Of a stretch of 19,162 nt of DNA, positions 7,770-14,529 are shown piece after piece. The notes beneath the pieces are model-generated. The model ran no database searches. It saw nothing but the letters and a program-made list of their open reading frames with translations, and was not told the DNA's origin. Position numbers and translations under genes: made by a program. The DNA comes from an uncultured Azospirillum sp. (GTDB taxonomy: Bacteria > Pseudomonadota > Alphaproteobacteria > RF32 > CAG-239). The stretch's first letter is position 1; each line of letters opens with the position of its first letter. Where the stretch lies: contig UQAB01000030.1 in the NCBI GenBank assembly GCA_900538765.1, positions 1-19,162 on the forward strand, written 5' to 3'.

Positions 7770-9461
7770 ATGACTCAAAACTTGCTCAGCGATATGTATT
7801 ACGCCGCACCGGAACTGTGGTATGCGATTTGGGTTTTATTCGGCCTGTTGCTCTTCCTGCTGTTTTATCTTGCCGTCAGTATGTTGAAATTGAAGCAAAA
7901 AAATTATTTTTTGAAACGAGATAAAGAAAGATATATTGAAACGCTTTATGCTTCGCAGGACGGATATCTGGCTTTTATTTATCCTGACGAGAAAATCAAT
8001 GATCCGCGAAAAAAAATCATTGAGCGCTGCTCCAGGAGGCTGGCCGTCATGCTGAATCTGCCGGAGGGAACGAAGTCAGACTTTGAAGACGTTTTGAAAT
8101 GTTTTTATAAAGACGATGCCAAAAAAATACAGAAGTATATTGACATGCTGCACAGCGAAGGTATTTCCTTTGAAGACCGTTTTATGCTGAAAAACGGCAA
8201 CTGTCTGAGATTGTCAGGAAGCCGAATCAGCGACGCCAACGGCAATGTCTATTGCGACATGGTCTGGTTCCGGGACGTCAGTTTTGAAACGACGCAAATT
8301 AATGAACTGCAAGCGGACTGCCGCAAAGCGCTCAACAAGGCGCTGGAGCTGGGAGACATCATGGATAATCTGGCGTATCCGGTCTGGCTCAGAGATGAGA
8401 ATCTGAATCTCAAACTGGTTAACAAAAAATATCTGGATTACACAGACAGCTCCGTAAAAGATGATATTATCAGCCAGAATATTGAAATTATCGGCACCAA
8501 TAACGAAAGCATTTCCAAGAGTCTGGCCGAAAAAGCCCAACATTCCGTTAAACTCAAAAAACAAAATGTCCATCTGGTGAAAAACGGAGAAAGGCGCTCT
8601 TTTGACGTTACCGAAATTCCGTTTCATGCCGGAGGTGTTCTTGATAAAATTTACAGTGTCGGCAGTATGGTCGATATTACGGAACTTGACGATCTGAAAC
8701 AAAATCTTAAGCTTCATCAAAATGCCCATTTAGAAATTTTGGGCGCTTTGGGGACGGCTTTTGCCGTTTTTGACGCCAAGAAAAAACTGTCTTATTATAA
8801 CAAGTCTTTTGTTTCATTATGGGGACTCGACGAAGCTTGGCTGGAAGACCAGCCCAGTTACGCGATGTTTCTGGATGAAATCAGAGAAAAACGCATGCTG
8901 CCGGAAGTTCCCGATTTCATCATGTATAAAAACGGCGAGCAAAACGACTTTAACAGCATTCTTGAAGCCAAAGAAGACCTGCTTCACCTTCCTGACGGCA
9001 GGACTATCCGCCGGGTTCGCGCCCAGCATCCGATGGGCGGCCTGGTTTTTGCCTTTGAAGACGTGACAGACAGACTGGCTACCCGGCGCGCTTATAACGC
9101 CCTGATATCTATTCAAAGGGAAATTCTCGACAATCTGACGGACAGCGTCATAATTTTTGGTCCCAACGGCAGACTGCTGTTTTACAATAAGGCTTATCTC
9201 AGCCTGTGGAACTGCAAGGAAATCTTCCTGCAAAATGATCCGACCATTCCCGAACTGGTCGAATCGTTTAAAGGTTATTTCAGCAACTATGACAACTGGA
9301 ATGAGCTGAAAAACGACATTGTCGAACACATTTCCAGCTCGACAACAAAATCTTTTAACCTCACCAGAAATGACAAAGTCAGAATAGAAGTTATTTCTGC
9401 GGTTTTATCCGACGGGTCGATTATGGTTACGCAAAGAAAAGAAAACGCTTCAAAATATTGA
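7770..9461 (+). CDS. DivL-like PAS-domain sensor lacking the histidine kinase domain
   Basis: The 563-residue protein (from ATG 7770) has one membrane helix (about 18-39) and then four PAS-like modules, near 57-175, 194-307, 320-433 and 447-560. The last two are of the PAS_7 kind found in alphaproteobacterial DivL-type kinases, with the patterns SLWGLDEAWL, LHLPDGRTIRR, GGLVFAFEDVTDRLA and FYNKAYLSLW. In relatives a short linker and the HisKA and HATPase domains follow the last PAS. Here the chain diverges and stops at DGSIMVTQRKENASKY. The two other frames and the 66 bases to the next gene contain no kinase remnant. The TTG at 7695 would add 25 residues but overlaps a promoter. The product can sense or tether but cannot phosphorylate by itself. 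Confidence 0.82.
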   Translation: MTQNLLSDMYYAAPELWYAIWVLFGLLLFLLFYLAVSMLKLKQKNYFLKRDKERYIETLYASQDGYLAFIYPDEKINDPRKKIIERCSRRLAVMLNLPEGTKSDFEDVLKCFYKDDAKKIQKYIDMLHSEGISFEDRFMLKNGNCLRLSGSRISDANGNVYCDMVWFRDVSFETTQINELQADCRKALNKALELGDIMDNLAYPVWLRDENLNLKLVNKKYLDYTDSSVKDDIISQNIEIIGTNNESISKSLAEKAQHSVKLKKQNVHLVKNGERRSFDVTEIPFHAGGVLDKIYSVGSMVDITELDDLKQNLKLHQNAHLEILGALGTAFAVFDAKKKLSYYNKSFVSLWGLDEAWLEDQPSYAMFLDEIREKRMLPEVPDFIMYKNGEQNDFNSILEAKEDLLHLPDGRTIRRVRAQHPMGGLVFAFEDVTDRLATRRAYNALISIQREILDNLTDSVIIFGPNGRLLFYNKAYLSLWNCKEIFLQNDPTIPELVESFKGYFSNYDNWNELKNDIVEHISSSTTKSFNLTRNDKVRIEVISAVLSDGSIMVTQRKENASKY

Positions 9462-9527
9462 CAAAATAAAAAAATTATGTCACATTCATTAATGTAAGCA
9501 TTGTCTTTCAAAAATAAGGCAGGACAT

Positions 9528-10340
9528 ATGAGCGAAACCGCAGATAATCTTAATATTGAATGGAAGAAAAGCGGCTTTGACAGCAGCGAAAAGGCGACCC
9601 GCCGGATTAACGAACAAAAAGCGGCGCAATACGACGCTTATAAGAGAAACGGCACTTCGCGAATCAACAGCATTACGCCGGCTGATTTGCCCAAGGGTCT
9701 TAATAAAATCCGTAAACGAATCCGCGATATTTATGATGATGAGGAAGAAGACGAGGACGATTTTCAAATTGTCGCGCCGAATATTACGAATCCGGACAAT
9801 TCTTTGCTAAATGCACTCAAGCAGGAAGAAAAACAGAGTTTAGCAGAAAAGGAAAATCTGCAACGGATGGAAATGCAGCAAAAAGCGGCGCAAATGAGCG
9901 TCTTAGATGCTGCCGGAAAATTTGCCCGCAATGCCGGCCTAAAAAATCTTAAACGGGAAACAACGGCCATGGCGATGACATCTATCGGCTCTCCCGACGT
10001 TTTGTTAGAAAAAGTCGTCAATGATGACATTGCCAAACGCTTGAAAGTAAAGGGACCGAAAATTCAGGCTCGCGACGTTAACAAATTTTTCAGAGGCATT
10101 AAGAGAATTGAAGCCGTCAGCGGCGGAAAATCCCTTCTTCGGGGCATGAAAGTCAAAGACGTCATCTCCGCAGGAAAAGAGAAAACAAAAGACTCCAAAA
10201 TCAATGCCATGATTTTGAAAAAGAGCGGGCGTAAGTTGTTTTCCCGCAAACCGCCCAAGAAAAAGAGCTCAGCCAAAGCTCAAAAAGAATTTAATAAAAT
10301 CATGATTAAAAATACCATGTTAAAAAGCATGGAACGTTGA
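9528..10340 (+). CDS. Highly charged soluble protein, unknown function
   Basis: This 270-residue protein starts at ATG 9528, supported by AGGCAGGA just upstream. An upstream TTG at 9501 would add nine residues without a ribosome site. It has no signal peptide or membrane helix. Visible parts are a charged N-terminal region, an acidic run (DDEEEDEDD, about residues 68-76), a Glu/Gln-rich helical stretch (about 97-125), a middle region with several Lys/Arg-Gly patches, and a strongly basic lysine-rich C-terminus (about 220-270). The basic tail could bind nucleic acid or membrane phosphates, but that is inference. I do not recognise a family. It follows the kinase-less DivL-like gene in the same direction and ends three bases from the convergent J-domain gene. 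Confidence 0.7.
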   Translation: MSETADNLNIEWKKSGFDSSEKATRRINEQKAAQYDAYKRNGTSRINSITPADLPKGLNKIRKRIRDIYDDEEEDEDDFQIVAPNITNPDNSLLNALKQEEKQSLAEKENLQRMEMQQKAAQMSVLDAAGKFARNAGLKNLKRETTAMAMTSIGSPDVLLEKVVNDDIAKRLKVKGPKIQARDVNKFFRGIKRIEAVSGGKSLLRGMKVKDVISAGKEKTKDSKINAMILKKSGRKLFSRKPPKKKSSAKAQKEFNKIMIKNTMLKSMER

Positions 10341-10343
10341 GCC

Positions 10344-10889
10344 TTACCCGAAACGACGCATTAATACCTGATAGGCGTTGGTCAGCTGCTTGAACTTTTC
10401 TTCTGCAGCCTGTTTGTCATCCTGATGCAAATCGGGATGATATTTTTTGACCAGTTTTTTATACTGCTTTTTTAAGTTTTCGGCACTCAGTTCCTGCGGT
10501 TTTATTTCCATGATTTCCATATAACGTTTTTCTTCCTGAGAATAATAGATGCTGTCCATTGCGGAATAGTCCGCATGATAATCCTCAAAAAATTCATAAT
10601 CGTCAAAAAAGTTATAGCCGCGGCTGTATTTGACTTTAGACCGGAAACCGCGGAAATGCATCCGGGGTTTTTCTTCTTCCGGCTCATCCGCAGAAATCCC
10701 GTCATAATAATTCCACTTGGCATTATATTCCTGAACATGCTCAAGACAGAACCAATAATATTCCTTTAACTTCCGATCTTTGGGCGCACGATATTCCCCG
10801 CGTTTGTTACAGCCCGGGTGATCACATTTATGTTCCGCAAATTCGTCATTTTGCGGCGCATAATATTTTTTGGCGCGTGGTTTCTTCAT
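10344..10889 (-). CDS. J-domain protein with N-terminal CX4C/CX2H putative zinc motif
   Basis: This 181-residue protein has a C-terminal J domain (about 118-180) with the HPD tripeptide at 151-153, which stimulates the ATPase of DnaK-type chaperones. The N-terminal part has CDHPGC (Cys22, Cys27) and FCLEH (Cys48, His51) followed by VQEYN. This is the front-end layout of a J-domain family widespread in alphaproteobacteria, where it is often next to cobS. No cobS is seen here. A sigma-70 type promoter at 10919-10947 points at it. The ribosome site is weak. The client protein is unknown. Confidence 0.88.
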   Translation of the reverse strand: MKKPRAKKYYAPQNDEFAEHKCDHPGCNKRGEYRAPKDRKLKEYYWFCLEHVQEYNAKWNYYDGISADEPEEEKPRMHFRGFRSKVKYSRGYNFFDDYEFFEDYHADYSAMDSIYYSQEEKRYMEIMEIKPQELSAENLKKQYKKLVKKYHPDLHQDDKQAAEEKFKQLTNAYQVLMRRFG

Positions 10890-10918
10890 CTTTCAGCCAT
10901 TTAATCATTTAACATATT

Positions 10919-10947
10919 ATCATAAACCAAATGCAACAGAATAGCAA
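10919..10947 (-). promoter_or_regulatory. Sigma-70-type promoter of the J-domain gene
   Basis: On the minus strand TTGCTA (plus 10942-10947) and TATGAT (plus 10919-10924) have a 17-base spacer. The site lies in the 69-bp gap after the upstream UbiB-like gene, so the J-domain gene can be transcribed on its own. Confidence 0.5.
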
Positions 10948-10958
10948 GGCGGCGGATA

Positions 10959-12050
10959 TTAAAAGAATCGGTACATTAAAAGCAACATAATCAAAAACGG
11001 CAGAACAATGCGAACAAACGGATTGGGGCGCCGTTTGCGCATGCGCTGTTCCCGCCGGGAATCCAAAAGATAAGCAAGGCTTTCGGCATCTATTGTTTTT
11101 TCAGGACGGCGAAGCCCGACGCCAAATTCGGTCTGGCGCAGAGAATCCAGATATTTTTCATCGGGCTTTTTGATAACTTCCGGCACATACGGCGCCCGCA
11201 CTATATATTCATGCAACGTTTCCGCCAAGTTGACATCCGGACAAAAACCGTGCAGACACTTCAGGGACGCTTCAATTTTATACTCGCTGAATGACTGCGG
11301 GACAGCCTGTTTCTGCAAAAATTTAACGGTAAAAATTTTCAATCCGCAGTCAACATCCGTCAGCGAATCGATATTGAAGAAATTCAGGCGCCCCTGAGAA
11401 TCGATCATAACATTTGCCCAAGACAAAATCAGCGTTTCATTGTTAAAAAACAGGAATCCCCACAAGGCTGCCAGCTTTTTTTGTTCCTCAACCGTCAGTA
11501 AATCGGTAAAACGGCAGCCGTCACCATAATTAATAAAAATATCTTCACGCCCGGTAAGTTTCCAGTCGATGTCAAATTTTGCGGCAAGGGGGCTGGCCGC
11601 CGTTTTATCAAGCAGCTTTTCAAGTTCCGACGCATAAAGACGTTTGTCCTGCAAAAGGTCGCAGCGGTGGCGGAACGAATTGTACAACGGCTTCAAACGC
11701 GGAGAACGGCGAATGACATCGCGAAAGAGCTCATAATAAAAATCGGCGTCTTCCCGGCGGACATCCTGTGTAAAAAGCAAAGGAGAATCGGCAGCGGAAC
11801 GCGGCATGGACAGGCTGTAACGGCAGGCCAGTTCGGTTATAAAAACATTAAGCAGAGAATCGCTTTCTTCTGACATCATTTTTTCAAGCTTGTCCGGCAA
11901 CAGTCCGGCACGGCGGCGGACAAAGAAAGAAGCCGCGGCGGACACGCCGGACAGAGCCGGCAGAGGCCTCAACAGCGCCAAGCAATCATAGCGGGCAAAC
12001 ATAATTGCTAACTGCTGTTTTTTTAAGAATTGTAAAAAGCGATTTATCAT
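10959..12050 (-). CDS. Degenerate UbiB/ABC1-like protein (probable pseudokinase) with C-terminal membrane helix
   Basis: This 363-residue protein is much shorter than the roughly 500 of UbiB. The N-terminus has FARYDCLALL (18-27), like the ARHDAL segment of alphaproteobacterial UbiB. Residues 171-184 (IFINYGDGCRFTDL) match the VLTMEWVDGIPLDDL region in pattern, and 213-222 (NVMIDSQGRL) match NLFVDADGRL. However HADxHPG has become TLILSWA, the DFG aspartate is Asn226, and the KxGQ and VxVK motifs are absent. The C-terminus has a hydrophobic helix (about 346-360), as UbiB does. It lies divergent from mutM, the usual place of ubiE-ubiB in alphaproteobacteria, and ubiE is missing. UbiB supports ubiquinone biosynthesis; this version is unlikely to bind ATP normally. 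The frame is intact, so the protein may still be made. Confidence 0.6.
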   Translation of the reverse strand: MINRFLQFLKKQQLAIMFARYDCLALLRPLPALSGVSAAASFFVRRRAGLLPDKLEKMMSEESDSLLNVFITELACRYSLSMPRSAADSPLLFTQDVRREDADFYYELFRDVIRRSPRLKPLYNSFRHRCDLLQDKRLYASELEKLLDKTAASPLAAKFDIDWKLTGREDIFINYGDGCRFTDLLTVEEQKKLAALWGFLFFNNETLILSWANVMIDSQGRLNFFNIDSLTDVDCGLKIFTVKFLQKQAVPQSFSEYKIEASLKCLHGFCPDVNLAETLHEYIVRAPYVPEVIKKPDEKYLDSLRQTEFGVGLRRPEKTIDAESLAYLLDSRREQRMRKRRPNPFVRIVLPFLIMLLLMYRFF

Positions 12051-12057
12051 TTATAAT
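12030..12057 (+). promoter_or_regulatory. Promoter of mutM
   Basis: TTGTAA (12030-12035) and a perfect TATAAT (12052-12057) are 16 bases apart. They end 23 bases before the mutM ATG and lie over the start codon of the divergent gene. Confidence 0.5.
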
Positions 12058-12080
12058 ACTTTCAAATCCGGAGGTCTTAA

Positions 12081-12920
12081 ATGCCTGAACTGCCAGAAGT
12101 CGAAACAATAAAAAATGCTCTTGTCAAAGGTATCGGTTGTGCCCGAATCCTTGATGCATCCGTATATCAGAGCAAGCTCCGCCTTCCCGTGCCAGAAGAC
12201 TTTAAAGACCGTATCATTAACACGCAAATTATATCATACCGGAGAATTGCTAAATATATCGTTATCGGCCTTGATAACGACATGAGCATTGTCTGGCACA
12301 TGGGGATGAGCGGGCGGATTAAAATTTCGGAAGCAATGCCGGACAGTCTTGAAAAACACGACCACGTTGTTATAAAAACAGACAACGGCGTTATGATTTA
12401 CAATGACGCACGGCGCTTCGGCCTTATCACCTGTTTTCCGACAGACAATATTTCTGACTGTCCTTTGTTTGCCAAGACAGGGCCAGACCCTTTCTCCCAG
12501 GAATTGACGGCAAAATATCTGCATGAAAAGTTCCGGCGTAAGAAAATTCCGGTCAAGGTTGCGCTGCTTGACCAGTCCATTATAGCGGGAATCGGCAACA
12601 TATATGCTTCGGAAGCCCTGTTTGACGCGGGTATTTCGCCTTTGCGGGAAACTGACAGGATATCGCTGAAAGAATGCGGCAGGCTTATCGAATCGGTTCG
12701 CCACACTCTAGAAAAAGCGATTGAGGCCGGGGGGTCGACCCTGAAAGATTATCACAAACCGGACGGCAGCGAAGGGTATTTTCAGCATAAGCATTGCGTT
12801 TATAACAAAACCGGGCAGCCCTGCCCAAATTGTACTTGTCAGACAGCCGTTACCGGTGGTATACAGAAAACAGTCCTTGCCGGACGTTCCAGTTTTTATT
12901 GCGCAACAAAACAGAAGTGA
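12081..12920 (+). CDS. mutM: Formamidopyrimidine-DNA glycosylase (Fpg/MutM)
   Basis: MutM removes oxidised purines such as 8-oxoguanine and nicks the abasic site. The 279-residue protein starts MPELPEVET, giving the catalytic Pro and Glu after methionine removal. The conserved lysine is in RRIAKYI (Lys58), and NIYASEALF and GGSTLKDY are present. The C-terminal zinc finger is odd: Cys248, Cys251 and Cys274 are in place, but the fourth ligand position (FYCxxC) is Lys277 in FYCATKQK. Arg269 of AGRSSFYC, which contacts DNA, is kept. A strong GGAGG precedes the start. It is the first gene of a likely operon with the secreted protein and the hydratase. Confidence 0.95.
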   Translation: MPELPEVETIKNALVKGIGCARILDASVYQSKLRLPVPEDFKDRIINTQIISYRRIAKYIVIGLDNDMSIVWHMGMSGRIKISEAMPDSLEKHDHVVIKTDNGVMIYNDARRFGLITCFPTDNISDCPLFAKTGPDPFSQELTAKYLHEKFRRKKIPVKVALLDQSIIAGIGNIYASEALFDAGISPLRETDRISLKECGRLIESVRHTLEKAIEAGGSTLKDYHKPDGSEGYFQHKHCVYNKTGQPCPNCTCQTAVTGGIQKTVLAGRSSFYCATKQK

Positions 12921-12927
12921 AACACAG

Positions 12928-13305
12928 ATGATGAAACATATTTATAAATCTGCAATTTTATTAACGGCAACTTTCTGGTTGTTCCTGAACCATGCTTCAG
13001 CCGCCAACTTTATCGACGGTCTGGAGGATGTGCCGATGCCGGCAAATATGCAGCAAATGCCCAATGACAACCTCAGTTTCGGCAATGAAGAAAGCCGTTT
13101 GGTCGAAGCTTATCTGAGCAGCAGCAAAATCGGCTTTAAAAACGTTGAAAAATTTTATATGGACACCCTGCCGCAGCTGGGTTGGAAATTTGAGGGCAAA
13201 CGGGGAGAAATTCTTTCTTTTTCCAGGGACGGAGAATCGCTTGACATTGCCAAAGAAGGGAGTAATCCGCTTGTTGTCAGAATTACCGTCAAAAGTCAGA
13301 ATTAA
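12928..13305 (+). CDS. Small exported protein of unknown function
   Basis: This 125-residue protein starts at tandem ATGs (12928, 12931), eight bases after the mutM stop. A signal peptide of about 25 residues has a basic start, a hydrophobic core and cleavage after HASA, leaving a periplasmic mature part of about 100 residues. The mature part begins FIDGLEDVPMP and contains VEKFYMDTLPQLGWKFEG, a pattern I associate with small hypothetical proteins in alphaproteobacteria, but I know no function. There is no cysteine in the mature region and no lipobox. The longer frame from 12856 overlaps mutM and would bury the signal peptide, so it is not used. Confidence 0.75.
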   Translation: MMKHIYKSAILLTATFWLFLNHASAANFIDGLEDVPMPANMQQMPNDNLSFGNEESRLVEAYLSSSKIGFKNVEKFYMDTLPQLGWKFEGKRGEILSFSRDGESLDIAKEGSNPLVVRITVKSQN

Positions 13306-13316
13306 GGATAACGCCC

Positions 13317-14075
13317 ATGGAATATAACTTCATTAAAACAGAAAACAAAGACAATGTCGGCCTGATTATCTTAAACCGTCCGGAAGTTTTAAATACGCTG
13401 AACGAAAAAATGCTGGAAGAAATTGCCGACGCCGCCGAAAATTATGACAAGAATCCACAAATCGGCGCAATTATCATTCAGGGCAGCGACAAAGCTTTTT
13501 GCGCCGGCTTGGACGTTAAGGAATTTTCCGAACGCATTAATGAGTTTAATAACATTTTGGAAACGTTTAAAACCTGCTTTATCCGAATCCATAAAATCAA
13601 AAAACCGATTATTGCCGCAGCCGCCGGATATGTTTTAGGCATTGGCGCGGAGCTTTTATTGTGCGCCGACGTTATTTTGGCGACGGACAGTTTCCGTCTG
13701 GCTTTGCCGGAAATCAGCCTGGGTATGATTCCGGGACTCGGCGTTCTCAACAAGCTTATCAGAACCATCGGCAAAGCGAAAGCGATGGAAATGGCATTAT
13801 GCGAAAGAGCCATTATGGGTGATGAGGCAGAAAAGGCCGGCTTAATCAGCAGAATCATTCCGCTGCCCGATTTATCTGAAGAAGCTTACAAAACAGCAAA
13901 GCGGGCTGCCGACGCACCACAGTTCGCCGCCCGGGCGATTAAAGAATCCGTCAGTATTGAAGAAAATTTTGAAAATACTAAAGGAATCGAAGATGTCGCC
14001 ATGCGCAACAAAGTTATTATCAATACCGAAGAATTCAGAAATTATATCCGTAATTTTAATAAAGCTCAGAAATAA
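13317..14075 (+). CDS. Enoyl-CoA hydratase/isomerase (crotonase) family protein
   Basis: This 252-residue crotonase-fold enzyme acts on acyl-CoA thioesters. The oxyanion-hole segment is AFCAGLDVKEF (60-70). The second segment GYVLGIGAELLLCAD (104-118) keeps the glutamate (Glu112), and the other catalytic glutamate is Glu132 in LPEISLGMIPG. The usual GGGCEL is GIGAEL and PGAGGTQRL is PGLGVLNKL, so substrate specificity may differ from a standard beta-oxidation hydratase. AAGGA precedes the ATG. It lies 11 bases after the exported protein gene and ahead of rpsT, a conserved alphaproteobacterial position. A true hydratase activity is likely but not certain. Confidence 0.88.
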   Translation: MEYNFIKTENKDNVGLIILNRPEVLNTLNEKMLEEIADAAENYDKNPQIGAIIIQGSDKAFCAGLDVKEFSERINEFNNILETFKTCFIRIHKIKKPIIAAAAGYVLGIGAELLLCADVILATDSFRLALPEISLGMIPGLGVLNKLIRTIGKAKAMEMALCERAIMGDEAEKAGLISRIIPLPDLSEEAYKTAKRAADAPQFAARAIKESVSIEENFENTKGIEDVAMRNKVIINTEEFRNYIRNFNKAQK

Positions 14076-14109
14076 ACGGGAAATATTTACCTGAATCTTA
14101 AAAATTATG

Positions 14110-14139
14110 TTGACTTTCTAGGCTTCCAGAGGTTATAAA
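14110..14139 (+). promoter_or_regulatory. Strong promoter of rpsT
   Basis: TTGACT (14110-14115) and TATAAA (14134-14139) are 18 bases apart. Each matches the consensus at five of six positions, as expected for a ribosomal protein gene. The leader to the ATG at 14192 is about 45 bases. Confidence 0.65.
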
Positions 14140-14191
14140 ACTATCAGAATTTAAAATGTATTTAACATAATTAGATATAGGAATTAAGAAT

Positions 14192-14458
14192 ATGGCCAAT
14201 CATAAATCGGCAAAAACAAGAATTAAAAGAAACAATAAGAGAAATGTTATCAACAGCGCTCGCAGAAGCAGAGTACGCACTTTTGTAAAAAAAGCTCTTG
14301 AAGCAATTTTGAGCAGCAATAAAGAAGCTGCCGCAGCTGCAGTTAAAGTTGCAGAATCCGAGTTGGCAAGAGCCGCTCAGAAAGGTGCTGTTGATAAGCA
14401 GAAAGTTTCTCGCATCGTTTCCCGCCTTTCTAAAAAAGTTAAGGCTATCGCCGCTTAA
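14192..14458 (+). CDS. rpsT: 30S ribosomal protein S20
   Basis: S20 binds 16S rRNA early in small-subunit assembly. The protein has the usual length of 88 residues and the family start MANHKSAKTRIKRN, with NSARRSRVRTFVKKA following and a Lys/Ala-rich helical remainder. A clear ribosome site (AGGAATT) precedes the ATG. The gene has its own promoter and terminator. Its codon choice is plain and its position just before dnaA is conserved in alphaproteobacteria. Confidence 0.97.
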   Translation: MANHKSAKTRIKRNNKRNVINSARRSRVRTFVKKALEAILSSNKEAAAAAVKVAESELARAAQKGAVDKQKVSRIVSRLSKKVKAIAA

Positions 14459-14480
14459 TTTTTTTACTAAAATTTGAACG

Positions 14481-14529
14481 AATCAGAATTCTCTTTATTT
14501 TGTAGGGGGAATTCTGATTTTTGCGTTTT
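14481..14529 (+). terminator. Rho-independent terminator of rpsT
   Basis: AATCAGAATTC (14481-14491) and GAATTCTGATT (14509-14519) form a perfect 11-bp stem around a 17-base loop, followed by TTTGCGTTTT. It starts 22 bases after the rpsT stop. Confidence 0.75.

Noticed and set aside
8214..9329. Leftward frames of about 170 codons opposite the PAS gene
   Set aside because: They are mirror frames of conserved PAS coding sequence with no recognisable protein features.
9458..9486. TTGACA at the end of the PAS gene as a promoter for the charged protein
   Set aside because: No acceptable -10 hexamer at 16-18 bases downstream.
12856..12927. N-terminal extension of the small exported protein from 12856
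   Set aside because: It overlaps the mutM 3' end, has no ribosome site and would bury the signal peptide; ATG 12928 is preferred.
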